Shown piece after piece: positions 1 to 10,841 of a stretch of 64,000 nucleotides of DNA. The notes below the pieces were generated by a model. That model made no database searches. It was not told the DNA's origin and saw only the letters and a program-made list of their open reading frames with translations. The stretch is taken from the NCBI GenBank assembly GCA_036873135.1, contig JAPTYO010000012.1, positions 13,152,090 to 13,216,089 of the forward strand, written 5' to 3'. Source of the DNA: Clarkia xantiana subsp. parviflora (Eukaryota > Streptophyta > Magnoliopsida > Myrtales > Onagraceae). The translations under genes and the position numbers were made by a program. How positions within the stretch are numbered: position 1 is the stretch's first letter; every line of letters begins with the position of its first letter.

Positions 1-319
1 CCTGCCTTCTGGGAGCATCTCGCCGCGGAGGGAGCGGCGGTAGATCGGCCTGCCTTCTAGCAGCTTCTCTTCGGTCTAGGAGGGTCTCCATGGCCTCCAT
101 GAATAGGGGCATGGCCTCTGCCACTACCCTGGCCAGCTCTGGATTCTGGGAAGGTGTCTCGTTTCTGGATCCACCAGGGGGGTTGTTCCTTCGCGCGGTG
201 TCGTCTCGGCGAGTGCTGTCACCATCATCTCTCAAATCCTGATGCTGGGTAGCATCCTCAGGGGGATTGCTGGTGGCCGGCACCTGCTTGCCTGAACGCT
301 GCGGTCTGTTGCCAGCCAT
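1..319 (-). CDS. gag N-terminus of gypsy element J (partial, runs off left edge)
   Basis: The frame is open without a stop from an ATG at 317-319 (minus strand) to base 1, about 106 codons. It starts MAGNRPQRSGKQVP and continues with a polar, proline- and arginine-rich stretch, then a short helix-like segment around residues 65-85 (ELARVVAEAMPLFMEAMETL). The ATG lies about 65 bases downstream of a primer binding site and LTR end, exactly where gag begins in Tat-type Ty3/gypsy elements. The disordered N-terminus followed by an amphipathic segment is typical of that gag family. The conserved capsid core and zinc knuckle would lie beyond the window. The protein would form the virus-like particle of the retrotransposon. 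The call rests on position and composition, because no diagnostic domain is inside the window. Confidence 0.7.
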   Translation of the reverse strand, partial: MAGNRPQRSGKQVPATSNPPEDATQHQDLRDDGDSTRRDDTARRNNPPGGSRNETPSQNPELARVVAEAMPLFMEAMETLLDRREAARRQADLPPLPPRRDAPRRQ

Positions 320-364
320 GGTATGGAATCAGAGGGAAGCAAACTTACTTTTGGCTTTTTGTTG

Positions 365-385
365 CCTTCCCACAGACGGCGCCAA
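365..385 (-). promoter_or_regulatory. primer binding site of gypsy element J
   Basis: On the minus strand TTGGCGCCGTCTGTGGGAA directly follows the LTR end (CCAACA). This is the standard tRNA-primed start site of minus-strand DNA synthesis seen in plant Tat-type gypsy elements. It fixes the element's orientation and marks the neighbouring LTR as the 5' one. Confidence 0.85.
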
Positions 386-1034
386 TGTTGGATCGCGGCA
401 GGAACTCCGGTTATGGTGACGGAATCCTTAGCTCCTTGCAATCCTGCAGAAGGGGAGTAGAGGGCAGTGGCCCAGGCTCCCTCTCCGATGCTTAACGTAA
501 GTACGGTGATCAACGATCAAGCAGTATGCATATATGTGTGTGTAAAAAACGTAACCCTAACCTGTGATAACTTCCCTCCTTTTATAGGGGGAAGGTTATC
601 TCAGTTACCTGATTAGGCGGTTAGATTGTGATCCACTATTCCACATATTCCGCCATATATCTCGTCATGTATCTGTACAGTTATACGTATCCCAAATATC
701 TCGCCCATTATATCACTACTGTAATCATGGCGAGATTTCCGGGATTGTGCTCTTACTGGCGAGTCTCGATCATTATCGGAGACTCCCGAGTTGCATCTTT
801 GAGGATTCGGTGTCGGGGAGTGGTGTCAGTTCCCATATCGGGACCGACTACGTCCAGGTCCGATATCTTCGGGGCTTTCCCCTATCGAGGCTATACTCAG
901 TCGGAGCTATTCCGCGTCGGGGCCTCCGTCCGTCGGAGCCCTTAGCCTTCCAGCAACCCAGCTCCTAGCCCAACGGGTCTAGTCGCCGTTTGCCAATCGT
1001 TAAGGGGCCTAACGGCCTTAGGCGGGGCCCATCA
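386..1034 (-). repeat. 5' LTR of gypsy element J (Tat type)
   Basis: Minus-strand LTR starting TGATGGGCCCC at 1034 and ending CCAACA at 386, about 649 bp. A TATA box (TATAAAA, plus positions 580-586) lies mid-LTR. Downstream is the CATCGGAGAGGG ... TGCAGG pattern that recurs in the other Tat LTRs of this window (A, F, I). The primer site and gag follow directly. The outer boundary at 1034 is inferred from TG/CA ends. The partner 3' LTR would be left of the window. Confidence 0.75.
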
Positions 1035-1041
1035 CTGCTCT

Positions 1042-1103
1042 AACTAATCCACCCATCTACATATAAAATTGGTCAAAAATATATGTAGACGTGTGGATTA
1101 GTT
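1042..1103. repeat. short inverted repeat (hairpin)
   Basis: Arms 1042-1065 and 1080-1103 are 24 bases each and pair at 22 positions, with a 14-base loop. It begins only a few bases outside the J LTR. It could be a miniature inverted-repeat remnant or a target-site feature. No target duplication was recognised. Confidence 0.7.
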
Positions 1104-1307
1104 AAATTTCTTTGTGACTTCTGGGAAGGAGTCATGAGTCATAACATCACCACCATTTTTTTATTTTATACCACCTCCATTGATTAAAACAAGTGATGTA
1201 AGCAGATAATGTTATTAATCGGGAAAATCAGGTCAATTAATTACTTACTATTTCTTCCCTTGACTATTTAACTTGCTTTATCTTTTTATTTTGTAAACCA
1301 CTAATTA

Positions 1308-1346
1308 CTATATATATATATATATATATAACATATATATATATAG
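1308..1346. repeat. TA microsatellite
   Basis: A near-perfect (TA)n run with one CA interruption. Simple sequence. Confidence 0.9.
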
Positions 1347-1737
1347 ACTACTAAATATATATTTAATTAGTTTACCCTTAATTTAAAATTATAGGTTGAA
1401 TTCCAATTTTATCCTAAATCTTAAATAAATTAGATGCTCTCTTATATTTTGAGTTAATATGGTTCATCGAAAAAAAAATCAGTTGATTGTTTATGACGTT
1501 TTGGTTCGTGGAATAAGAAATAATGAATAACGAATATGGAACGTGAATAGAGAATAATGAATAATTAATACTATTATGATGTTGTTTGATTGACATGAGG
1601 AATATGAAATGAGATTCCGAATACAATGTTTGGTTGATAGAATGTTATAGGTAAATGATAAAGTAAGCACAAATTGACATATATGCTATTTTGCTATATT
1701 TATTAGCAAAATGAACAATATTAAACATAAAAAGGCC

Positions 1738-1925
1738 AGAATGAGCGGCGGCAGGTGGCGGCGGTAGGCAGGAGGCGTTAAGCAGGTGGTGGGCAGGCAG
1801 CGGGCTAGCGGCGACGACGGTCGGCAGGCGGCGTGCTGGCGGTGATCAGCAGCCGGCGTGCTGGCAGCGATCGTTAGGCGGCGGCGGGCAGGCAAGCGGG
1901 GGGCTGGCAGCGGTAGATAGTGGTG
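1738..1925. repeat. GC-rich degenerate GGCGGCAGG-type repeat
   Basis: Irregular repeats of GGCGGCAGGTGG-like words sit in otherwise AT-rich DNA. The flanks (1500-1680) carry TTTGGTT-type sequence often seen near the ends of plant DNA transposons, but I see no terminal inverted repeat pair. It is probably low-complexity DNA. Confidence 0.5.
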
Positions 1926-2535
1926 GAAACGGACAGAAAACAGTAGATATAGGTCAGAAAATGGATACATAAGCCATGGTCAATCGATGAAGCTTGATGA
2001 TGTAATAAAATCGGGCAAATAATAAATTAAATAATAAGACTAGAACCACAACGGTATACAGTGATAAAGCTTGAAGGAGCGAAAAATAAATGGATTTATG
2101 TCAAATCATTGTCAACTCCTTGAATAGCAAAATAAATTAGTTATATAAGCAATCGGGGAGTTGCTACCATCATATAAAATCATTCCGACTTTTGCAAATA
2201 TACTAATGTTTTATTATTTAAAAACGGATTGGCATAGTACCGGGTCAGCAAACCGAATAATCAAACTTTATTAACGCCGTTACTATTTCGATTTACTTTA
2301 TCCTCAAATTATCCTCGTCATTTTACAAAAAATATATATACATACACAACCGCTTCCTCTTCTTTCCTCTCCCGGTGTCCTCCTCTCATCTCCGGGCGAT
2401 ACCGTGATTCTTTCTCACCTCCGATTAATTGCGTCGTATTCCTTCTTCCAACTGGTGGGTTTACTCCCTTTTTCGGACATGTGTGGCTTCTGGTATATTG
2501 TGCTCTTTAATAAGTATAATTATTAGAAACCATGT

Positions 2536-2665
2536 AACAATGGTGTGGTGATTCAGCGCCTCATCCCTTAATTCAGAGGTCAGGGGTTCAATACCCGCTA
2601 GTGATCATGGCCAGCACTTTACCCCTTATGGGCTCTTAATGCTGAGAAAAAATCGATTTGTTTTC
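2536..2665 (+). mobile_element. possible tRNA-derived SINE
   Basis: GGTTCAATACC at 2585-2595 matches the RNA polymerase III box B consensus GGTTCRANNCC. About 40 bases upstream, TGGTGTGGTGATTCAGCG is a plausible degenerate box A. The following tail contains an A-rich run (GAGAAAAAA). This is the layout of a plant tRNA-derived SINE. No clear target duplication was found, and the element is too short to be sure. Confidence 0.45.
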
Positions 2666-3488
2666 ATGGTCACTAATACACATGGAGAATCATGAAGTGT
2701 CCTCTGATACTTTAGAGGAGAAGAAGAAGAAGGAACTACTGCAATATAAATTAGGTAGGTGGTGGTCTCTTTGGTTGAGTGTAGGGGCAAACCTCACTTC
2801 TACCATTGTGTTTTGGTTGGGTCGAAAGCTTCCGCATTGTTTCCGTATGATGAATGAATGGATAAAGTTTATGTGAGATATGTTGTGATTATATTGATGG
2901 GGTGTTGTTTATCTATCTACTAATATTTAAATTATTATATTATTGTTCTTATGGTATGTTGTGTTGGCTTTTCACTGATATGTCTGGTTTGGCTCATAAG
3001 TATCAATTAAGTTTCACAGTTGTAGATCCCGAAACTACAAATTTCTTTTCAATCCAAGTGTGGAGGATAATGAAGAAAACTGCAACAAAATGATTTGATT
3101 GTCATCATTGTAAGTTGTAACTCTTGGCAAAAAAATGTAATTCACTATCGTGATTACTAACATATATTAATGCATAAATGCGAACTAATAGACATCTCAA
3201 TACCAATCTACATGTCTAATATGGAGCTCCAATGAACACCCACAGATTGCAAGCATCGCGGTATTCAAATGGTAGAATTGCTTGAACCCATACAATTTCT
3301 AGACAATTACTCAAATCCCACCTCGAAAAATAGTGCCCAGCAGAAGTTGCGGGAAGGAGAACCTGTAGGAAAACCAGAACTTCCTGAAGCTGAAGCGGTG
3401 ACAGTCGGGAGCCATCAAATCAAGACTGTGCATGCAAGAGATGTCGTTGCCACGTACACATGAAATTCCATGGCATGAAGGATCTGAA

Positions 3489-3957
3489 TGTTGGTGCACC
3501 CATACGGGGTGCTAGTGTAGGTCTCGGAGAGATCGGGGACCGATATGTCGAGTCCCCGAAGTCGACAACTACTCCATAAAAAGAGCGGGGACCAATGTGT
3601 TAGGTCCCCAAAGTTGTAAACTGCCCATGGGCTTCTCCTTGGCTATATATAGACCCTCTTGGTGGTCTAGGAGGATATATATCTCACGCTACTCCATCCA
3701 CTCCACATATAGAGCTCTCTAGGTGTCTATAGGGTCATCGCTCGTGGAGACCGAGGTACGCTCCGATCAGTGACGTACCTCTCCGACCGGCATCCCTGTG
3801 GCCCCCGTGATTCCGAACCGACTACGACGATCCGCTTCCGCTCCCGCCGTCGCAAACCGCCACATTCGAAGGTAAACGTATCGTTCCTAAACTACCTTTA
3901 TATTTACGTACTAATTCGGTTGTTGGTTTGCTTGGCATGTACGTCCGTTATCCAACA
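3489..3957 (+). repeat. 5' LTR of copia H
   Basis: TGTTGG...CCAACA ends. TATA box CTATATATAGACC at about 3643-3655. A perfect 8-bp stem (GAGGTACG 3753-3760 with CGTACCTC 3774-3781, 13-base loop) lies in the transcribed part. It matches 10368-10841, except that this copy lacks four bases (ATAT) near the start. Confidence 0.93.
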
Positions 3958-3958
3958 T

Positions 3959-3970
3959 TGGTATCAGAGC
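3959..3970 (+). promoter_or_regulatory. primer binding site of H (initiator Met-tRNA)
   Basis: TGGTATCAGAGC lies one base after the LTR end. It is complementary to the 3' end of plant initiator methionine tRNA, the usual copia primer. Confidence 0.95.
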
Positions 3971-5994
3971 GGAAGGTTCGGTTTCCGGCTCCGACATCGT
4001 CTTCGTGACGGTGTTGCCGATCTTCCACCGATTTTCGGAGTTTTGTAACTCCGCCCGTTTCGGATGTGTCCGGCCCTCCATTAGTGAGTATTTGTTGCTC
4101 ATCTCGCACCAATAGGTTAGTGGTCACATGGGCTACAAACCCCCGACGAAAATCCTGGTCGTTTTCGTGGCCGAGTGTGGCCGCGAAATTTCCACTACAT
4201 TCCGTTTCCGTTCGTGTGGCCATCTTTGTGATTTTTTTTCCAATGGCCATAGTATGGAGAGAGGAAATGGCCACCTCCATACGAAATGTGGCGGCCATGG
4301 CCGCTACGACGAGCTCACTATTTTAAGTAAATTTCGTTATTGTGCCGGAAATAAGTTTTCCGACGAACGGTTACCCCGGTGTTGCCGGTGATGTGTCGCC
4401 GGTGGTGGTTACGAGTAAAAACGGTTACTAAGTGAGTGGAGTAGTGGGATGGATAGTGGGTGCATGGGAATGGAGGTTATTTTCAGTTTCTTCACGTAAA
4501 AACCGGGTGAAGAAGAAGACTTAAAGACGCGGGTCGGTTATTTTCAAACTCGGGTCGGCTGATCCCTTTTTTTTCTCACGTGGCAATTTTTTTGCCTTAA
4601 TCTGCACGTGACTTATTATAGCCCAAGCTATTGGGCTGGAGTTGATCTTGAATGGGCTGTAGTTTCAAAAGTTGGGCCAAGTTTATTTTATTTAAATGGC
4701 CACGTGACATTTTATTTGGCCATATTAAAGTTTTTTTCTAGTTGCCTTTTGGTCGGTCAACTGAGTCCATGTTCAAACTTTTTTTTAGCCCAATTCTTTT
4801 TGAAGTATTAAAATGGTACTCATTTTATTTAGGGACAAGACAATTTTGTTTTATTACTCTTTGGTCCCTAATCTTTTCAAAGCAATTAAATGCATGCTTA
4901 ATTTTATTAGTATCATGTTTAGGGGTGCTATTTTGTTTAGCATTATGTTTACTAAAATTGCATGTTGGCCCCCGTAGTTTGAATATGTTTCAACTATAAG
5001 CGAAATACGTTTTCGCAAAGTCTTAGGAGACTCGATTATAATATTCTTGAGTTGAAATTGGGGAAATAATTCTGTCTAGAAAGACCGAGCTTGAAGCGGA
5101 AACTTGACGCCGCGCCCCCTCCTCCCTGGCCTGGGAACTACGGTTCTGTCTAAGAAAAGGGAGTGTTGGGGCCTGTCTTGCGAACCCTTCGGTCCACCTG
5201 GGAATGTTCCTCTAAACGTAACTTTTGAGAATTTATATGAGGCTCCTAAGTCTTTTTAATGATTTTTATGCGAGATATGTCTTGTTAAATCTGAAATGGG
5301 GTGCTAGATTTTAGTTATTTATAAAGCATGATACTTGTTAATTTGTTTAACTTCCATGTATACGTACATTTTTTAGCATATTTTGCTCATTATGACATGA
5401 TTTCGCTAAGCATGATACATGTTATATAGTATCCATGTATATGAATATTTGAGATGCATGCTAGCATGATTTATTATGTCATATCATTGTACAAATCATC
5501 ATCCATATAAGCATGTTTGAATATTTCATGTTTAGTCCATGCTAATTTGTTTAGTATATTTGTATATATCAATCTTGAGAGCATGTTTTCCTCGATTGAT
5601 ACTTGTTATATGCTAAGCATGATCCATGATGATTTGTGTAGAATCCATGTGTAAGTCAACATTGAGAGCATGTCAACTTGCTTAGAGATTTACATGTTTA
5701 GCATATCACATGCTGTAGTTAGTCATTCATGTATAAGCTAAATCATGATTGCATGTTGACGTAATCAATGTGGTTGGAACTTGACTTGATTATTGGCTAA
5801 AATTAATTCTCGCTAAGCATGTACTTTGGACGATGATTGGGGAACATAGTGAACTTTTGACTCCGGGGCATGCTTACTTTAATTAATTCGGTCAATAAGA
5901 AAGTTGAGTGTAACATGTGTAAGTATAATGGACAATAATTCTTGCATGCCTTGTTGAATGATCCTGATAAGATGTTATCTCTTTTGTGTAAAGG
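3971..5994 (+). other. untranslated leader of copia H
   Basis: About 2 kb between the primer site and gag with no gene-like frame. Its second half (5280-5780) is built from degenerate repeats of words such as GCATGATACATGTT and TCCATGTATA. Confidence 0.7.
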
Positions 5995-6855
5995 ATGACA
6001 TCAGTTCTCCAAAAGATTGTTGCCGAACTTAGCTGTGCGCTAAAGTTGAATGGTGATAACTATGAGGTCTGGCAGGAGAAAGTTCAGTACTTACTCCAAA
6101 AGCTAGAAATTCTGGAGACCATATCCAATGACATGGAAGAGCCTAAAGCGGGGAATACGGCCCAGCAGAGGCGAGACCTGAAAGCCTATGAGGCCTGGAA
6201 AGTGAAAAATCGCACCGCGTGCATCATTTTATTGAGTGCTATGGATGATGGTGTGTTCAAGGAATTTCAAGGTTATCAGAGTGCTAGGGCGCTTTGGGAC
6301 GACTTGAAGAAGAAATTTGGTTTCTATTCCACATAAAGGATACAGTTCCTAACTATGAGATTAGCCTCTTATAAGAGGCATCCTGAACACTCCATGAAGT
6401 TGCATAGTTGGCATATGGCCGATATGATAGCTGAACTCAGGCGCGCCGGTCATATGTTCACTCAAAGGCAGAAACTCCAGGTTGTAATTCACTCCTTACA
6501 CGATTCGTGGAAGCATGTCAAAATGCAGTTATCCCGCTCTGATTGGGCTGCCACTCTAGAAGAAGTTCAGAGACTTCTAAAGCTAGAAGAGGAAATGCAT
6601 AAGAGTAAGAGTATTCTGGCTGAGTTGCATGTGGCGACTTCCTCCAAAGCTCAAAGGAAGCCTAAGAGAAGGAATCGTGGTAAGAAGGATGAGCATGATG
6701 GGTCAAGTCAGAAACAAAAGACTGATGAAATTGGCGAGCGGAAGCGTCCGCGTTGTGTCCAAATAGCTAAGAGAAAGTGCTATAGTTGTAACCGTATCGG
6801 TCACTACTCGAAAGATTGCACTGCTCCAAAGCGCCAGGTATGTCTTGGTGCTTAA
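5995..6855 (+). pseudogene. gag: copia gag with one in-frame stop (element H)
   Basis: Two open stretches (5995-6336 and 6355-6855) are in the same frame and separated by a single TAA at 6334-6336. Together they read as one gag of about 286 codons. The N-terminal part has the LNGDNYEVW motif and the helical UBN2-type gag region (AYEAWKVKNRTACIILLSAM, then ALWDDLKKKF). A lysine-rich linker follows. Near the C-terminus is a complete CCHC zinc knuckle, CYSCNRIGHYSKDC (C-x2-C-x4-H-x4-C), which packages RNA. It ends seven codons later, with no fused protease or integrase, as expected for an element that borrows its polymerase. The single stop suggests recent loss of function. The start was chosen because ATG 5995 directly precedes the conserved N-terminus. 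Confidence 0.88.
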
Positions 6856-7883
6856 ACTAGTAGACTATGAGTTTCTAGTTTGATCAATATATGATTATTA
6901 TCCTTTGAGTTGTGACTCATGATTGAGCCTTGGACGAGAAGATTTATTTGATCTTCGATATCTCGACTAAAGCATGATGGAAATGGAACACTCGAGCTTC
7001 AGCCGAATATGTTGGCATCAACAAGCTATGTCTATGAGACAACCGAGTTTTTCAATGTCTTACTGTTTAGTCGAATAGCTGATGTTCGGTTTTATTTCTG
7101 TTAGACCTAGTTGTTCAATTTATGTTTCCATGACATTGATTTTGTGTATATATGGTCAGTTCCAGTGGATTTATTGTATATCGATTTTGCGTCTTGCAAT
7201 GATTTCAATATATCCAAATATTTATTTGTCGCAAGTATGCTAGCGATATGACCGGAAGCCTTATGTTGAGGCAACCAGAATAAGTTCAAATTAGACATAT
7301 ACTAACCCATATTTGTTGTGGGAATGCTTAAATATGTTTCGTATCTTGTATATTTATTTAATATTCTACAGATGCCTAAGCGAGTCTTGTAGATGAATTG
7401 AATAGATAAAGAACTTTTGGTTCTCATATACGTTAAGACGGTGATTAGTTCATCGGCATGACTTGTAAAGATACGCCATATTAAGAGATAGTTCATTATG
7501 TTGACTATTTTTTTTGTCACTATGCAACATAAGCTTGTTGCTAGAAGACGTAGGTGATACGCTTCTTAAGATGGTTGAGTCAGTGACAACATTGGTCCAA
7601 TAATACATTACCTATGGTAATATCCGGGTCTCTCCACAAGGAGGACCCACCTTATATCGAGACGAATGTTTGTCAACTTGATCAAGTGTCTGAATATTAG
7701 TTGCATACCACTTCATATATGTTTTGATCCGGAAAAGTCCGAAAGTGGGAGCAAGTTTGTGCCTAAACTAAAAGATGTCGAAATGAACATGTTTATCCTT
7801 ATAAAGGGAAAAGTGGGTTGTGACCCATTTTTGAGTTCTTGAGCTAAATGTACCAAGATAACTTCATTCGAGTGGGAGAATTT

Positions 7884-7945
7884 TTGCAGATGTTGAATAT
7901 GTTTCTCGTCAAGCTTGCAGATGTTGAATGTGTTTCTCGTCATGC
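7884..7945 (+). repeat. 31-bp tandem duplication
   Basis: Two adjacent copies (7884-7914, 7915-7945) differ at two positions. It is a local duplication inside the non-coding body of H. Confidence 0.9.
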
Positions 7946-10140
7946 TCGCGTTTCTTCACCATCAGTTGCGAATGTAAATGATCCTGGTCATAATCTTAGT
8001 TCAAGTGGGAGCAAGAACTTTCAGGTTGTTACTCGAAATGAGTAAAGGTTATCGTTCCAGTGGGAGCGTGTACACAATGTTCTTAATCCTAGTAGGAGCT
8101 TATTGTGGCTTCTAATACCCTTTAAGGAAAATGGAGGACAATATGGAAGACGCGAAGCGCAATGGATCTGTGAGGTCCTAAATGTCATGAAAATTTGAGA
8201 TGTGTCTCGAATAATTGCGAGTGTTGTATTCGCATGAACCCAGCCACGTTGATCTTGGATGTAGATATTGCCTTTGAAATATCAAAGTAGAAATCGAAGA
8301 ACTTAGCCATATTGTGGTATGCGAATGCAGCTTTTGGACTATGGTGGTCCGTTAGCATTCTACTTTATTCCCTCGATGCAATATTATTAATGACGATGTG
8401 TTAGTCATATCAGATGTTTTAGTCACTACGGACTAAGACTGTTATTAAAACATCGACAAGATCATGTAAAGTAAATGTGTTTGACACATATACGTGCTGG
8501 TAGTTACGGATTTAATCAAATGAGTATGAGACTTAGTTGATATCTGGAGGGTAAATCAATATAATCTTGGAATTGTGTTTCTAAGAGATCATTTGAGAGA
8601 ATATGTTTCTTGGGTGATTGATCATATTATTACCTCGATAAGCTAACTCTGTATAAAGATCATGACTTGATGCGCTAAATGTCTTAATTAAGATGAGCTC
8701 AGTCGGGTGTCTTGTGCATGTTGTGACGTGCACTAGACCCACTATTAAATCGGGCATATGGCTCGACTTGGATTGATGCTCAAGGATCGGAGAACGATGG
8801 TTGTTGAGGCGTTGTACATGTGTGTATGACAAAATATAGTGAAGTTGTTCCTAGTGGGAGTAACGACTTCCTTAGGAAAATGTTTCTTACTGACTGGCCA
8901 TCAGATAATGAGAAATGAGTGCAAACTTCACTATATGCGAATGAAGCTAGTGCTCTCGCAACAACAACCGATGATTATATTTGGTCTATAAGGTTCCTAT
9001 ATATATTCCGGACGATGCACATTATTGCTTCAGTGTTAGTCTACTGGTAATTGTGCTGTAATATTTTCCGAAGAGGATCCTAACGATGTTTGAACATTCA
9101 ATAGACCAATATAACTATGCATAAGGCATGGTTGTATGCAAGATGGTAAATGTGAAATGATATTCGATGAATGATGGATAAGCGGTAAGTCCGTAAAGCC
9201 CTTGCATACGTGCAATTTATCGACATTTAATCACAATGAAGACAAATGGTCTTGAACATTGTGTAGATAGCGAGATAGCTTGCTTTATTTTTCCCCATGA
9301 TCACTTCACGATGTTCATTTTTATCAATACGTTTGATTTGAATACACACATGTTTATTGTGATTGCTATATGCATACACTCGAATTGTCAAATGTATGTC
9401 AGGTAAACTAGAGGTTAACTCTCTCACACGAGTAACCGCCTCCGCGTCTTAGGGGACGTTACGTCTGTGTGACGAATGGGAGATGAGACAAGATTTTGAG
9501 CTTAAAATCGTCAAGTGGATGGTTAGAGAGCTAATTGCTCGAATTCATAAGTCGCTCGTTGACATGCGGTCATCGATAACTTTAGTGGAATGAAGTTCCA
9601 CGTAGTTTACCTTAGAGCGGGATGGGAGTTAGTGGACTCTGGTTTAGATGCATGCGGCATTTGAACAGACATCCGCACAGCACTGTCTTTGAGACAAATG
9701 ACATACACTCCATGGGAAAAGGAGAAGAGTGCTGTGACACACGTTTCATACCGTGTGTGCTATTATTCGACCACGGGTTTACACAAGCATGATCTCAGCT
9801 TGTTGTAGTGTGAGACCCAGGATCCTTATGACGTTCCAGATTGTGTACCCTCACGACTCCGATCAGAGACTTGAGACCTGACACGATGTTCGCTAGCTTA
9901 GTGTGTTTCCAAGAGGCTACTAATGATTCGGCCTGGCGGGGCATGTCTAGAAAAGCGAGTCGGGTTGGTGTTGAAGGAATCGTGAGAAGAGGAAGATCAT
10001 CAACGGGACCTCTTTTTGAATTGTGTTCACCGGTGCACCAGTCATGAATTAGTTTCATGATTGTGAATATAAGGTATAATGAGATTTTTGAGAATACCTA
10101 AATGAGGTTCGATGATCTAGGGTACAAGCATACTTACCGT

Positions 10141-10254
10141 TCTCTAGTTGGTTATCCATTTCGAGATGCTGTATACTCCTAACAGATGTACAGCAGTTCT
10201 CTTGTTGGTTGTTCACTACGAGAGGCTGTATACTCCTAACAGATGTACAGCACC
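10141..10254 (+). repeat. 57-bp tandem duplication carrying ACTCCTAACAGATG
   Basis: Copies 10141-10197 and 10198-10254 are about 80% identical by eye, and near-identical over GCTGTATACTCCTAACAGAT. A single copy of the same motif sits at the equivalent position in C1 (about 21606), D (about 46745) and E (about 58125). Confidence 0.85.
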
Positions 10255-10356
10255 TAGCTCTCGCAAAGTATGCCGGTCGCACGGGTGAGCCCTGTATGAA
10301 AGACAGACAGATGTTGGAAATACGTTTCCACACACACTGAGCACTCCCGTTATGTG

Positions 10357-10367
10357 TGAGTGGGAGA
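10357..10367 (+). promoter_or_regulatory. polypurine tract of H
   Basis: GAGTGGGAGA immediately precedes the 3' LTR. It is the plus-strand DNA priming site. Confidence 0.85.
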
Positions 10368-10841
10368 TGTAGGATATTGCACCCATACGGGGTGCTAGTG
10401 TAGGTCTCGGAGAGATCGGGGACCGATATGTCGAGTCCCCGAAGTCGACAACCGCTCCATAAAAAGAGCGGGGACCAATGTGTTAGGTCCCCAAAGTTGT
10501 AAATTGCCCATGGGCTTCTCCTTGGCTATATATAGACCCTCTTGGTGGTCTAGGAGGATATATATCTCACGCTACTCCATCCACTCCACATATAGAGCTC
10601 TCTAGGTGTCTATAGGGTCATCGCTCGTGGAGACCGAGGCACGCTCCGATCAGTGACGTACCTCTCCGACCGGCATCCCTGTGGCCGCCGTGATTCCGAA
10701 CCGACTACGACGATCCGCTTCCGCTCCCGCCGTCGCAAAACCGCCACATTCGAAGGTAAACGTATCGTTCCTAAACTACCGTATTATTTACGTACTAATT
10801 CGGTTGTTGGTTTGCTTGGCATGTACGTCCGTTATCCAACA
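10368..10841 (+). repeat. 3' LTR of copia H
   Basis: Starts TGTAGG and ends CCAACA. It is collinear with 3489-3957, with a handful of substitutions. Confidence 0.93.

Larger units (their letters stand above)
1104..3488. other. unassigned AT-rich intergenic DNA
   Basis: No convincing gene. It holds a TA microsatellite, a GC-rich GGC/GCAGG island (1738-1925), a SINE-like stretch (2536-2665), and a pyrimidine-rich stretch near 2345-2460 that resembles a plant 5' UTR followed by a GT. I could not connect any exon to that stretch. Short open frames at 2658-3093 and 3269-3463 match nothing I recognise. Confidence 0.5.
6856..10356 (+). other. non-coding body and 3' UTR of copia H
   Basis: No pol motif in six frames. 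Notable content: scattered AGTGGGAG words that copy the purine-tract core (near 7744, 7871, 8004, 8059, 8853), a 31-bp tandem pair (7884-7945) and a 57-bp tandem pair (10141-10254). From about 9430 on it is recognisably related to the region between RNase H and the 3' LTR in C1. Shared words include TTCGACCACGG, CTTATGA and the ACTCCTAACAGATG motif. Confidence 0.7.
3489..10841 (+). mobile_element. non-autonomous Ty1/copia element H (LTR-gag-LTR, no pol)
   Basis: The two flanking LTRs (469 and 474 bp) are nearly identical, with a methionine-tRNA primer site after the first and a purine tract before the second. Between them only a gag gene is recognisable (5995-6855). About 3.5 kb between gag and the 3' LTR has no protease, integrase, reverse transcriptase or RNase H motif in any frame. 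The last ~900 bp before the purine tract match the 3' untranslated part of the C1/D/E copia family, which does encode reverse transcriptase. The flanking 5-mers (ctgaa and gttgg) do not match, so the target duplication is absent or lost. Confidence 0.85.

Noticed and set aside
628..968. Plus-strand frames of 73-105 codons
   Set aside because: They lie antisense inside the J LTR and show no domain. The LTR explains the region.
1500..1690. DNA transposon end (TTTGGTT-type sequence)
   Set aside because: No inverted partner and no target duplication could be found.
2583..2597. tRNA gene (box B match)
   Set aside because: No complete cloverleaf can be drawn and acceptor and anticodon stems are lacking. 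A SINE-like element fits better.
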